Assembly: GCA_964555675.1 (NCBI GenBank)
Contig: CAZKTU010000025.1
Span: forward strand, 1 to 45,683
DNA: 45,683 nucleotides
From: CAIWXH01 sp964555675
GTDB taxonomy: Bacteria > Chloroflexota > Chloroflexia > Chloroflexales > Chloroflexaceae
Direction of reading: 5' to 3'
Shown here: one piece after another, positions 23,125 through 30,888 of the stretch
Layout of the letters: each line of letters begins with the position of its first letter
Numbering within the stretch: the stretch's first letter is position 1
Notes under the pieces: model-generated
The model's input: the letters and a program-made list of their open reading frames with translations, nothing else
The model's database searches: none
Told to the model about the DNA's origin: nothing
Translations under genes and position numbers: made by a program

Positions 23125-23637
23125 CTACGCCTCGTCGGTCGGCTCCTCGGCCTCGGTCTCGGCGGCGGGCGCCGCGACGGGGGCGGGGCCGCCCTCGCCC
23201 TGGACCACCACATTCACCACCGGCTCGACGCCGGCGACGAGCCTGATGCTCACGGGGAAGGTGCCGGTGCGCTTGATCGGCTCGTCGAGCTCGATCTTGC
23301 GGCGGTCGAGCTCGATCTTGAGCTGCTCGTGGATCCGCTCGGCGATGTCGGAGCTGGTGACCGAGCCATACAGCCGATCCTGCTCGCCCACCTTCGCGAC
23401 GAAGGTCAGGGTGACCCCGTTCAGCCGGGCGGCCAGAGCCTCAGCGTCCTTGCGCGCAGCGTCGACCCGCTTGCGCTGGGCGGCCATGCGCTCCTCGGCC
23501 TGCTTGATCTGGCCGCGGGTGGCCAGCACAGCGAAGCCCTTCGGGATCAGAAAGTTGCGCCCAAAACCGCCGGAGACATCTTTCAGCTCACCCGCCTTGC
23601 CCAGGTGGTCAACATCCTGGACGAGCAAAACCTTCAT
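23125..23637 (-). CDS. rplI: Large ribosomal subunit protein bL9
   Basis: The protein binds 23S rRNA near the L1 stalk. The N-terminal domain carries the family signature MKVLLVQDVDHLGKAGELKDVSGGFGRNFLIPKG, and residues about 40-75 form the long connecting helix rich in Arg, Lys and Ala. The C-terminal domain (about 80-150) has SVTSSDIAERI and FPVSIRLVAGVEP. An Ala/Glu-rich tail of about 20 residues is extra compared with the usual 150-residue protein. ATG 23637 fits the conserved N-terminus, but a GTG 12 bases upstream (23649) is better spaced from AGGAG and would add four residues (MSAK). Downstream is dnaB, a widely conserved order. Confidence 0.95.
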   Translation of the reverse strand: MKVLLVQDVDHLGKAGELKDVSGGFGRNFLIPKGFAVLATRGQIKQAEERMAAQRKRVDAARKDAEALAARLNGVTLTFVAKVGEQDRLYGSVTSSDIAERIHEQLKIELDRRKIELDEPIKRTGTFPVSIRLVAGVEPVVNVVVQGEGGPAPVAAPAAETEAEEPTDEA

Positions 23638-23761
23638 TTTGGCGCTCACAACACCACTCCTCAGGGTAGCTACCATATAGAAAGCAACGGCGGGTATCTT
23701 ACCACAGGCAGCGCCTTCCCGTCAACGCGCCGCAAAGCCCCCTGAGCATGGCCTCCCCGTC

Positions 23762-24322
23762 TTAGCGCCGCCCCTGCCAGCCGGCGATCAGGCCGATCAG
23801 CAGCAGCACGCCCACCCCGCCGATCGCCAGCGGCAGCCAGGGAATGCCCATGGTGCTCGTGGTGACGGGCGCCGCCGCGCCATCCACCTGGTTGCCAGCC
23901 CCCAGGGCGGCCAGGTCGTCGCCGGCGTTGGCCAGAGGGGCCGTGCGCGAGCAAAGGCTGGTCCAGATCTGCCCCTCCTGGGCGAAGCCGTAGACCAGGT
24001 ACTCCTCGCCCTGGGTGAAGCTCACGCCGCAACCGGCGCTGTCGGCGCCCGTGGCGATGGTGAGCTGCCGGCCTTCGGGGCCCTTCCAGCTCTGCTGCAG
24101 GTCGAAGGTGACGAGCAGGCTGGTGCCGTTGGGGCCATTGGGGGCGATGCCGGCGACCGTGCCGGCGAAGACGGCCACGGCGCTGTCGCGGGCCTCGCTC
24201 GGCGGCGGCGGGGCCATGCACGAGCAGGCGTAGGCGGCGCGGGGCTGCTGCAGGGCCCCCGCGCCCAAGACGACGAGCAGGGCCAGGGCGATCCAGAGAC
24301 GGCGTATGATCAGACGGAACAT
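23762..24322 (-). CDS. Secreted TIMP/NTR-like protein with C-terminal membrane anchor
   Basis: The 186-residue protein has a signal peptide (about 8-32) with likely cleavage at AAYA|CSC. The mature protein then begins Cys-Ser-Cys (33-35). That is the hallmark of the netrin-like fold of tissue inhibitors of metalloproteinases, where the terminal Cys amine binds the target zinc. AVFAGTVAGI, VTFDLQQSWKG, ATGADSAGCGVSF, GEEYLVYG and a final Cys (SLCSRTAPLA) follow the order of the bacterial TIMP-like family. A linker leads to a C-terminal helix (about 160-182) and GWQGRR. GGGAGGAG lies 4 bases before ATG 24322. No metalloprotease is adjacent, so the partner is unknown. Confidence 0.8.
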   Translation of the reverse strand: MFRLIIRRLWIALALLVVLGAGALQQPRAAYACSCMAPPPPSEARDSAVAVFAGTVAGIAPNGPNGTSLLVTFDLQQSWKGPEGRQLTIATGADSAGCGVSFTQGEEYLVYGFAQEGQIWTSLCSRTAPLANAGDDLAALGAGNQVDGAAAPVTTSTMGIPWLPLAIGGVGVLLLIGLIAGWQGRR

Positions 24323-24391
24323 TGGCTCCTCCCGGGTTAAGCGTATCATAGGTGCTAAACGCCCCAGCTGCCCGGTTCGTTCCCACAGCGC

Positions 24392-26233
24392 TTATTCGAC
24401 ACGCCAGACCAGAGCGCCCGCCGCGGGCAGCGCCGCGAGGGGCAGCCTCCCGCCCTGCACGCTCGCCTCGGCCCCGCCGAGCAGCTCGCGCAGGCGCACC
24501 CCATCGGGCAGCCCGCCGTGGCGCACCGGCAGCTCGCGCAAGCCGTCGTCGGCGCGCCGCGCGACCACCAGCAGCCGCTCCTCGGGGGCTTCGCGCAGGA
24601 AGGCCACGCTGTCGCCGGCGGCGTAGAGCAGCTGGAAGCCGCCCCAGCGCAGGGCTGGGGCCTCGCGGCGCAGGCGGGCCAGGCGCTGGAAGAAGCCGCG
24701 CAGCTCGTGGTCCCAGGCCGCCTCGTCCCACTGCATACAGCGCCGGCAGTCGGGGTCGGGGCCGCCCTCGAAGCCGAGCTCGTCGCCGTAGTAGACGCAG
24801 GGCACCCCCGGATAGGTGAAGAGCAGGGCCGCCGCCACCCGCACCAGGCCAAGGTCGCCGCCGAGGATGCTGCGCAGGCGGGGCGTATCGTGGCTGCCCA
24901 GCAGGTTGAACTGCTGAGTGGCGATCTGCCAGGGAATCGCGGCGCGGAAGGCCGTCCACTGCGCCACCATCTGCTCGGTACTGATGGGGTTCTGGTCGGC
25001 CCAGGGATGCGTCCCGACCTCGCGCCCGGCCAGCCAGCGCCACACCGGGAAGGTGAAGCCCTGGTAGTTCATGGTCGCGTCGAGCTCGTCGCCCTGGAGG
25101 TGGGGGGTGCCGTCGAAGAAGTGCTCGCCCAGGAGGTAGGCCTCGGGGCGCTCGGCCTTGACGGCCCGCCTGATGCCGCGCCCAAGTTTATGGCCGAGGT
25201 TGTGCGGCCCCTGGCGGCCGAGCATATTGGCCACGTCGATGCGCCAGCCGTCGATACTGTAGGGCGGGCGCAGCCACTTGCGCATGATCGCGTCGGGGCC
25301 GGCGTACATCGCGGCCCGCAGGCGCTCGCTGCGATAGTCGAGCCGCGGCAGGGTGCTGACGCCCAGCCAGGTCGCGTACTGATCCGGTCGCCGCGTGAAG
25401 GTGAAGAACTCGGCCGTGGGCGCCTTGGGGTCAGCCTGGGCGGCCACGAACCATGGGTGGGTCACCCCGCAGTGGTTGGGCACGATGTCGAGCATCAGGC
25501 GCATGCCCCGCTCGTCGAGCGCCGCCCGCAGCCCCGCCAGAGCCTCGTCGCCGCCCAGGTGCGGGTCGACCCGCTCGTAGTCGGCCACGTCGTACTTGTG
25601 GTTGCTCGGGGCCTGGAAGATCGGGTTCAGGTAAACCGCGTTCACGCCCAGATCGGCCAGGTAGTCGAGCCGCTGGGCCACGCCCTGCAGGTCGCCGCCG
25701 AAGAACTCGTTGCCGCCGGTGGCCTTGTTCGGCAGCGTGCCCCAGGGCCGCGCGACCACCGGCTTGCCGCCGTAGCGGTACTCGCCGTCGCGCACATTGT
25801 TGCCGGGGTCGCCGTCGGCGAAGCGGTCGGGGAAGATCTGGTAGAAAACGGTGTCGCGCACCCAGGCCGGCATCCTGGCGTCGGCCAGGAGCTTGAAGTC
25901 GTTGGCGTCGGTGGGGTAGTGGCCGACTACGCCGGCGGCGTTATACCAGAGGTGGCCCGCGTCGGTCGCGAGCAAGAAGCGGTAGCCCGTGCGCAGCATG
26001 CCCAGGGGCAGTTCGATCGTCCACCAGCTACAGACGCTATCGCCGCCGGCCGGGGCCATCGGCGCGACCGCCTGCTCGCCGTCGGGGCAGGTGCGCAGCC
26101 AGACCCCCGTCACCGGGGCGTCGCGGCCGACCCGCAGCCTGATCGTCGCCGCGGCGCCCACCCGCTGCTCGGGCGCATGGACATAGACGGGCGAGCCGTC
26201 GTGGTGAACAGAGCTGGTCCATGTGGGGGTCAC
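24392..26233 (-). CDS. GH13 maltodextrin glucosidase / neopullulanase-type enzyme
   Basis: The 613-residue cytoplasmic enzyme has an N-terminal beta domain (about 1-115) of the type found in cyclodextrin- and maltodextrin-hydrolysing GH13 members, followed by the catalytic barrel. Active-site residues are visible: nucleophile Asp333 (DGWRIDVANM), acid/base Glu370 (YLLGEHFF) and the transition-state Asp449 (LLGSHDTPR). MLDIVPNHCG is the first conserved region. YQIFPDRFADGDPGNN is typical of MalZ- and CGTase-like N-termini. There is no signal peptide. It starts with GTG only 5 bases after the gltX stop codon, so the genes share a transcript, although their functions are unrelated. The enzyme probably degrades glycogen-derived or imported maltodextrins. 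Confidence 0.9.
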   Translation of the reverse strand: MTPTWTSSVHHDGSPVYVHAPEQRVGAAATIRLRVGRDAPVTGVWLRTCPDGEQAVAPMAPAGGDSVCSWWTIELPLGMLRTGYRFLLATDAGHLWYNAAGVVGHYPTDANDFKLLADARMPAWVRDTVFYQIFPDRFADGDPGNNVRDGEYRYGGKPVVARPWGTLPNKATGGNEFFGGDLQGVAQRLDYLADLGVNAVYLNPIFQAPSNHKYDVADYERVDPHLGGDEALAGLRAALDERGMRLMLDIVPNHCGVTHPWFVAAQADPKAPTAEFFTFTRRPDQYATWLGVSTLPRLDYRSERLRAAMYAGPDAIMRKWLRPPYSIDGWRIDVANMLGRQGPHNLGHKLGRGIRRAVKAERPEAYLLGEHFFDGTPHLQGDELDATMNYQGFTFPVWRWLAGREVGTHPWADQNPISTEQMVAQWTAFRAAIPWQIATQQFNLLGSHDTPRLRSILGGDLGLVRVAAALLFTYPGVPCVYYGDELGFEGGPDPDCRRCMQWDEAAWDHELRGFFQRLARLRREAPALRWGGFQLLYAAGDSVAFLREAPEERLLVVARRADDGLRELPVRHGGLPDGVRLRELLGGAEASVQGGRLPLAALPAAGALVWRVE

Positions 26234-26238
26234 GGGCG

Positions 26239-27744
26239 CTACTCCAGTGCAGCCGCCGCGGCGGCCACGCGCGCCAGGGCCCGGTCGCGGCCGAGGGCGG
26301 CCAGCATGTCGAAGAGCGGCGGGGCCACGGTGCGCCCGCTCACGGCCACGCGCACCGCCCCGAAGAGCGGGCCGGGCTTCACCTCGATCGATTCGCCGAG
26401 GGCCCGCAGGGCCTCCTCGAGGGCGCCCGGCGACCAGGCGTCGACCGCGTTCAGGGCCCCGTGGACGGCCCGCAGCAAGTCAAGCGTCTGGGCCGCATCC
26501 ATCTTCTTGGGGATGAGCAGGGCCGGGTCGTAGCCCTCGGGGCCGGGCCGCACGTCCTTGAAGAAGAAGTCGAGCAGCTCGGGGGCCTGTCCCAGCTCCT
26601 CGAGACGCTCGTGGACGAGGGGCGTGAGGGTGTGAATGTAGGTCAATTCCTCGTCTGTGGGCGGGTCGGACAGCAGGCCGGCCTGGGCTAGGTAGGGCAC
26701 GATCCGCTCGGCTACCTCGCCTGCGGGCAGCTTGCGGATGTAGATGCCGTTCATGTCGCGCAGCTTATCGGGGTTCCAGCGCGCCCCACTGGCCTGTACC
26801 CGGTCGATCGTAAAGCGCTCGACGATCTCGTCGAGGCTCATGATCTCGGTCTTGTCGTCGTAGCTCCAGCCCTGCAGGGCCAGGTAGTTGGCCATGGCCT
26901 CGGGCAGGTAGCCCCGCTCCCAGAAGCGGTTGGCCGCCACGTCGTCCTTGCGCTTCGAGAGCTTGCCCTTGCCGTCCTGGCGCAGGATCACCGGCAGATG
27001 CGCGAAGACCGGCGCCTCCCAGCCGAAGGCCCCGTAGAGCAGCACGTGGTACGGTGTGGAGGGCACCCACTCCTCGGCGCGCATCACGTGGGTGATGCCC
27101 ATGAGATGATCGTCGACGAGGTGGGCGAAGTGGTAGACAGGCATGCCGCTATTCTTGATCAGCACGATATCCTGGAGCTGCTCGTGCTGGACCACAATCT
27201 CGTCGGCGCCGCGCACCAGATCGCTGAAGCGGGTCTCGCCCTCGAAAGGCGTCTTCAGGCGGATGGTGTAGGGCTTGCCCGTGGCCGCCTGCTCGCGCTG
27301 CTGATCGAGGCTCCAGTCGCGCTCGGGGCCGCGGAAGCGGAACGACTTGACGCCCCGCGCCTCGGCCGCGGCGCGCATCTGGGTCAGCTCCTCCTCGGTG
27401 GTGAAGGACATGTAGGCCTTGCCCGCCGCGAGCAGCTGGTCGCTGTAGGTCTTGTAGATGCCCAGGTCGTTGCGCTGCGACTGCACATACGGGGCGTGGG
27501 GGCCGCCCTTGTCGGGGCCTTCGTCCCAGTCGATGCCGACCCAGCGCAGCGAGTCCATAATGTCGTTCGCCGCGCCCTCGACGAAGCGCTTCTCGTCGGT
27601 ATCCTCGATGCGCAGGATGAACTGGCCGCCATAGTGGCGCGCGAAGAGCCAGTTGAAGAGGGCCGTGCGCACGCCGCCGATATGCAGAAAGCCAGTCGGG
27701 CTCGGCGCGAAGCGCACGCGCACGGGGGATTTGATCTCGATCAT
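26239..27744 (-). CDS. gltX: Glutamyl-tRNA synthetase
   Basis: The 501-residue class I synthetase charges tRNA-Glu (and possibly tRNA-Gln). HIGG at residues 21-24 is the HIGH motif in RFAPSPTGFLHIGGVRTALF, and KLSKR at 261-265 is the KMSKS motif. ILRIEDTD, DEIVVQHE and HVMRAEEWVPSTPYH are also characteristic. The Cys residues of the zinc-binding region found in some GluRS are absent (AYMSFTTEEE). GGAG lies 6 bases before the ATG, and a TATAAT box (minus strand 27783-27778) gives a leader of about 27 bases. The product also matters for pigment: glutamyl-tRNA is the precursor of 5-aminolevulinate where the C5 route is used. Confidence 0.97.
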   Translation of the reverse strand: MIEIKSPVRVRFAPSPTGFLHIGGVRTALFNWLFARHYGGQFILRIEDTDEKRFVEGAANDIMDSLRWVGIDWDEGPDKGGPHAPYVQSQRNDLGIYKTYSDQLLAAGKAYMSFTTEEELTQMRAAAEARGVKSFRFRGPERDWSLDQQREQAATGKPYTIRLKTPFEGETRFSDLVRGADEIVVQHEQLQDIVLIKNSGMPVYHFAHLVDDHLMGITHVMRAEEWVPSTPYHVLLYGAFGWEAPVFAHLPVILRQDGKGKLSKRKDDVAANRFWERGYLPEAMANYLALQGWSYDDKTEIMSLDEIVERFTIDRVQASGARWNPDKLRDMNGIYIRKLPAGEVAERIVPYLAQAGLLSDPPTDEELTYIHTLTPLVHERLEELGQAPELLDFFFKDVRPGPEGYDPALLIPKKMDAAQTLDLLRAVHGALNAVDAWSPGALEEALRALGESIEVKPGPLFGAVRVAVSGRTVAPPLFDMLAALGRDRALARVAAAAAALE

Positions 27745-27777
27745 CGCTCACTCCACTGCTGTTCCATCGCTGGGCGC

Positions 27778-27783
27778 ATTATA
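27778..27783 (-). promoter_or_regulatory. -10 box (TATAAT) of gltX
   Basis: The minus strand reads TATAAT from 27783 to 27778, 33 bases before the gltX ATG. No -35 element is recognisable in the GC-rich bases upstream. Confidence 0.6.
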
Positions 27784-27945
27784 CGCCACGGGCGCCCGCA
27801 CGGCGCCGGGCGGTCCCAGTAGAGCTTTCCGAAAATGCCTGCCCGGTTGCGACCAAGGACGAAAGACCAACTACTCAGACGGCAGCCCAGCCAGGGAAGA
27901 CTGGCCATTCTAGGGGCACAGCCCGGCCCTGGTCGCGGTCAATTT

Positions 27946-28088
27946 GACCACGAAGGGCACGAAGGTCACGAAGGGAGGAGAGAAGCTGTGCCAGGCTGAG
28001 TCTTTGCGAGCCGCCTGCTTGGCACAGTCGCAAGGCTCTGGCACCGGGCAGGCTCTAATCCTTCGCGTTCTTCGTGGTCTTCGTGGTG
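27946..28088. repeat. MITE-like inverted-repeat element with CACGAAG arms
   Basis: The left arm (27946-27974) and right arm (28060-28088) are imperfect reverse complements, matching at 23 of 29 positions. Each is built from CACGAAG units about 9 bases apart. Inside, CTGTGCCAGGC (27986-27996) pairs with GCTTGGCACAG (28017-28027). Similar CACGAAG repeats occur between genes in many unrelated bacteria. The rest of the 367-base gene-free stretch 27745-28112 holds the gltX promoter and nothing else I recognise. Confidence 0.65.
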
Positions 28089-28112
28089 AAAAATGGAACC
28101 CTCGTTGTAAAA

Positions 28113-28658
28113 CTACCCCCCGTGCTCGACCAGGGCCAGCAGCTCTTGCACCTCGCTGACCACTGCGAAGAGGCCCAGGTGGTCGCGCTGGATGAAGCCC
28201 GCCGCGACGGCGTGCTCGAAGAAGGCCAGCAGCGGGTCGAAGAAGCCGGCTGTATTCAGGAAGTAGATCGGTTTGTTGTGGTAGCGCAGCTGCCGCAGAG
28301 TCAGGGTCTCGACCACCTCTTCCAGCGTGCCGAAGCCGCCGGGCAGGGCGACGAAGAGATCGCTGCGCTCGAACATAATGCCCTTGCGCTCGCGCAGGCT
28401 CTCGGTGATGATCAGCTCGCTCACCTCGTCGAGCCCCTGCTCGCGCTCGAGCAGGGCCTGGGGGATGATCCCGACCACCTCGCCCCCGCCCGCCAGGGCC
28501 GCGCGGGCGGCCACGCCCATGAGCCCGACGCTCCCCCCGCCATAGACCAGCCGCCAGCCGCGCGCCGCCACGGCCGCGCCAAGCTCGGCGGCGGCCGCCC
28601 GAAATGCCGGGTCTTCGCCGAAGCGCGACCCGCAGTAGAGACAGATCGTTTTATGCAT
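28113..28658 (-). CDS. LOG-family nucleoside 5'-monophosphate phosphoribohydrolase
   Basis: The 181-residue Rossmann-fold protein belongs to the TIGR00730/LOG family, formerly labelled lysine decarboxylase-like. Typical motifs are ICLYCGSRFGEDP at the start, LVYGGGSVGLMG (38-48) and the catalytic RERKGIMFE...LPGGFGTLEE (PGGFGT at 106-111). Family enzymes cleave nucleoside monophosphates, including cytokinin ribotides, to base and ribose phosphate. The bacterial role is mostly nucleotide salvage or housekeeping. A TACAAT box ends 7 bases before the ATG, so the gene is predicted to be leaderless, and no ribosome binding site is visible. It diverges from the methyltransferase gene. Confidence 0.92.
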   Translation of the reverse strand: MHKTICLYCGSRFGEDPAFRAAAAELGAAVAARGWRLVYGGGSVGLMGVAARAALAGGGEVVGIIPQALLEREQGLDEVSELIITESLRERKGIMFERSDLFVALPGGFGTLEEVVETLTLRQLRYHNKPIYFLNTAGFFDPLLAFFEHAVAAGFIQRDHLGLFAVVSEVQELLALVEHGG

Positions 28659-28665
28659 AGGCCCT

Positions 28666-28671
28666 ATTGTA
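28666..28671 (-). promoter_or_regulatory. -10 box (TACAAT) of the LOG gene, predicted leaderless
   Basis: The minus strand reads TACAAT from 28671 to 28666, then AGGGCCT (seven bases) and ATG at 28658. The spacing equals that at 4015-4028 and 5687-5700. Confidence 0.6.
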
Positions 28672-28697
28672 CACCCCGCCCGGACCGGCGGGTGTGC

Positions 28698-28703
28698 TAT
28701 AAT
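28698..28703 (+). promoter_or_regulatory. -10 box (TATAAT) of the methyltransferase gene
   Basis: The consensus TATAAT lies 63 bases before GTG 28767, back to back with the LOG promoter; the two -10 boxes are only 26 bases apart. The -35 regions of the two genes must overlap the opposite transcription start, so they may interfere with one another. Confidence 0.6.
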
Positions 28704-28766
28704 CCGACTTCAGCAATCAACCGGGCGGTCGCCCCAGGCGCCGACCCATCCTGTTCCGGAGTGAGC

Positions 28767-29633
28767 GTGCCAGCTCGTCCCTTCCTCAAGTGGGCCGGCG
28801 GCAAGGGCCAGCTGCTGCCCGAGCTGACGGTCCGACTGCCCGCGCGCTTTCGGCGCTACCACGAGCCGTTTGTGGGCGGCGGGGCCCTCTTCTTTCACCT
28901 GTGGAACAGCGGGCGGCTGGCCGGCGGCGCCGTGCTCGGCGACTACAACCCCGAGCTGGTCGAGTGCTACGAGGCCGTGCGCGACAACGCCGAGGAGCTG
29001 ATCGAGCTGCTGCTCGCCCTCCGCCCCCGCTTCGGCGACAAAGAGTTCTTCTACGAGATCCGGGCCTGGGATCGCCGGCCCGACTTCCGCCAGCGCCCCA
29101 CGGTCGAGCGGGCCGCCCGCACGATCTTCCTCAATCGGACCTGCTACAACGGCCTCTACCGGCTCAACAATAAGGGCCAGTTCAACGCGCCCTTCGGCCA
29201 CTACAAGAACCCCCTGATCGTCGACCCCGACAATATGCGCGAGTGCAGCCGCGCCCTGCGCAACGTCGAGCTGCGCCGCGGCGACTTCGCCGACGTGCTC
29301 GAGACGGCCAGGCCCGGCGACTTCGTCTACTTCGACCCGCCCTACGTGCCGATCAGCGCCACCGCCTCGTTCACCGCCTACACCGGCCAGGGCTTCGCCG
29401 AGGCCGAGCAGCGCCGCCTGGCCGAGGTCTTCCAGGCCCTCGCCGAGCGCGGCTGCTACGTCATGCTCAGCAACTCGTACACCGAGCTGGCCCGCGCCCT
29501 CTATAACGGCCAGCCCGTCCACGAGAGCATCCTCGCCAGCCGCAAGATCAACTGCGACGGCCGCAAACGCGGCGAGATCGAGGAGCTGATCGTCTGTAGC
29601 TACGGCGCCAAGCGCAACGGCGTTCACCCCTAG
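28767..29633 (+). CDS. Orphan D12-class DNA adenine N6-methyltransferase
   Basis: The 288-residue enzyme resembles Dam-type methyltransferases. FLKWAGGKGQLL (residues 6-17) is motif X/I of the D12 class, EPFVGGGALFF is the SAM-binding motif, and YFDPPY (188-193) is the catalytic DPPY. LNRTCYNGLYRLNNKGQFN is the usual substrate-side segment. GTG 28767 is chosen because GGAG is 5 bases upstream and the conserved sequence begins at once; GTG 28761 is an alternative. No restriction endonuclease gene is adjacent, so it looks like an orphan regulator or a defence remnant. The recognition sequence is not certain; GATC is the usual target of close relatives. Confidence 0.9.
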   Translation: MPARPFLKWAGGKGQLLPELTVRLPARFRRYHEPFVGGGALFFHLWNSGRLAGGAVLGDYNPELVECYEAVRDNAEELIELLLALRPRFGDKEFFYEIRAWDRRPDFRQRPTVERAARTIFLNRTCYNGLYRLNNKGQFNAPFGHYKNPLIVDPDNMRECSRALRNVELRRGDFADVLETARPGDFVYFDPPYVPISATASFTAYTGQGFAEAEQRRLAEVFQALAERGCYVMLSNSYTELARALYNGQPVHESILASRKINCDGRKRGEIEELIVCSYGAKRNGVHP

Positions 29634-29708
29634 CGTGTGTCACGACGCTCCATCGCCTGCGTTCATCTAGAAAGAAACCGACTACACGCCACCAAGAGGA
29701 TGGCGCAG

Positions 29709-30722
29709 ATGAGCGACCCTACTACTGAACTCACACTTGGCGACCTCGCAGCCCTCGCCCCGAGCCAGCTGGCTTCGTATCGCCCCTTCCGCTACAGCGG
29801 CGACGGCATGGGTATCGCCCTCGGCGACTTCGCGCCCGCCGGACGCCGGCTCGTCATGCGCCTCTATACAAGCCTGGGCGAGCTGCTCGTGCTGCTGCAG
29901 GCCGGCCAGGCCGACCCCCAGGGCGCCCTCGCGGCCCTGCCCGAGCGCCTCGCCGCCCTCGGATGGGACGAGCTGCTACGCGAGGTGCGTGAGCTAACCC
30001 TGGCCGCCGACGAGGTCGGCCCGCGGGCGCGCCAGGTGCTCCACGACCTCAAGGGCGGCGCGCTCCAGGCCCTCTCGGCCTACCTGCAGCTCACTGTCCG
30101 CGGCCTGATCGGCCCCGAGCAGTTCCATCGTATGTTCTTCCTGGCCCGCGACCAGCTCAAGATCATGCGCAACTGTGTCGGCGACCTCGACGACGCGGCC
30201 GCGGCTCGCGACAGCGCCCGCCGGCTCCATAGCGTCGACCTGCTGGTCGAGAAGTGGGCCCGCGGCGAGCACCGCCTGGGCGAGGCCCCGGTGCGCATGG
30301 AGGTCCACACGGCCTTCAGCGGCGCCATCGCCGAGCGCTGCCTCGAGTTCGCCGCCCTCGACCGCGTCCTCTACAACCTGATCAACAATGCCACCCGCCA
30401 CAGCTCCGATGGGCTGGTCGAGCTCTGGATTATCCCCGTCGGCCCCGGGCCCGCCGACCTGCGCTTCGCCGTCGCCAACAGGGTCACGCCCGAGCAGCGC
30501 CACACGCTCGAGGGGCGCTTTCCCGCCGGGCTCGGCGACCTCTTCGCCGGCGGCTTCACCACCGGCGGGGCCGGCCTGGGCCTGCGCATCTGCGCCGACT
30601 TCGTCTGCAATGCCTATGGGCTCGGCTCGGTCGAGCAGGCCCTCGCCGAGGGCCACCTGGGCGCCGCCTTCCGCGCCGGGCGCTTCGTCGCCTGGGTCCA
30701 CTGGCCCCTCGCCGGCGACTGA
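29709..30722 (+). CDS. Soluble histidine kinase-like protein
   Basis: The 337-residue protein has the layout of a sensor histidine kinase without any membrane segment. The N-terminal 100 residues are an unassigned sensor region. The phospho-acceptor His112 lies in QVLHDLKGGALQALSAYL. The ATP-binding N-box is LYNLINNATRHS (222-232) and the G-box is TGGAGLGLRI (285-294). A canonical D-x-G box is not clear. HDLKG recalls kinases whose histidine helix is HDLxG/HDIKN-like. No response regulator gene is adjacent, so its partner lies elsewhere. Of two in-frame ATGs, 29709 is preferred because GAGG lies about 9 bases upstream, whereas the ATG at 29700 overlaps that site. Confidence 0.82.
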   Translation: MSDPTTELTLGDLAALAPSQLASYRPFRYSGDGMGIALGDFAPAGRRLVMRLYTSLGELLVLLQAGQADPQGALAALPERLAALGWDELLREVRELTLAADEVGPRARQVLHDLKGGALQALSAYLQLTVRGLIGPEQFHRMFFLARDQLKIMRNCVGDLDDAAAARDSARRLHSVDLLVEKWARGEHRLGEAPVRMEVHTAFSGAIAERCLEFAALDRVLYNLINNATRHSSDGLVELWIIPVGPGPADLRFAVANRVTPEQRHTLEGRFPAGLGDLFAGGFTTGGAGLGLRICADFVCNAYGLGSVEQALAEGHLGAAFRAGRFVAWVHWPLAGD

Positions 30723-30762
30723 GGGCCCGCTGCCCCATACCAGGCACGGCGCTCCCCCGTGC

Positions 30763-30869
30763 TAGAATGCTCCTGCCGGGATCCCGACCTATTCCACAAA
30801 CAGCCGAGCTGTTTGGTCCTGGGAGGGACTGGACCTCTCCGCAAGGCCAACCTGGCAGGTTGGCCTTGC
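30763..30869 (+). promoter_or_regulatory. Structured leader of the YyaL-like gene
   Basis: A TAGAAT box (30763-30768) is followed by a leader of about 115 bases with four successive hairpins: CGGGATCCCG (30778-30787), CAAACAGC/GCTGTTTG (30797-30815), GGTCC/GGACC (30815-30835) and a perfect 13-bp stem with loop GGC (30841-30869). The last ends 6 bases before the AAGGAG ribosome binding site. This could be a translational control element. No known riboswitch class fits. Confidence 0.45.
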
Positions 30870-30888
30870 ACGAGCAAGGAGCGAGCTG

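Noticed and set aside
28074..28766. N-terminal extension of the methyltransferase frame
   Set aside because: It covers the opposite LOG gene and both promoters; conserved methyltransferase sequence starts right after GTG 28767.
30815..30840. Possible T-box-like segment (GGGACTGGACCTCTCC) before the YyaL-like gene
   Set aside because: It lacks the exact T-box core and the specifier stem, the leader is too short, and the downstream gene is not a synthetase or amino-acid gene.
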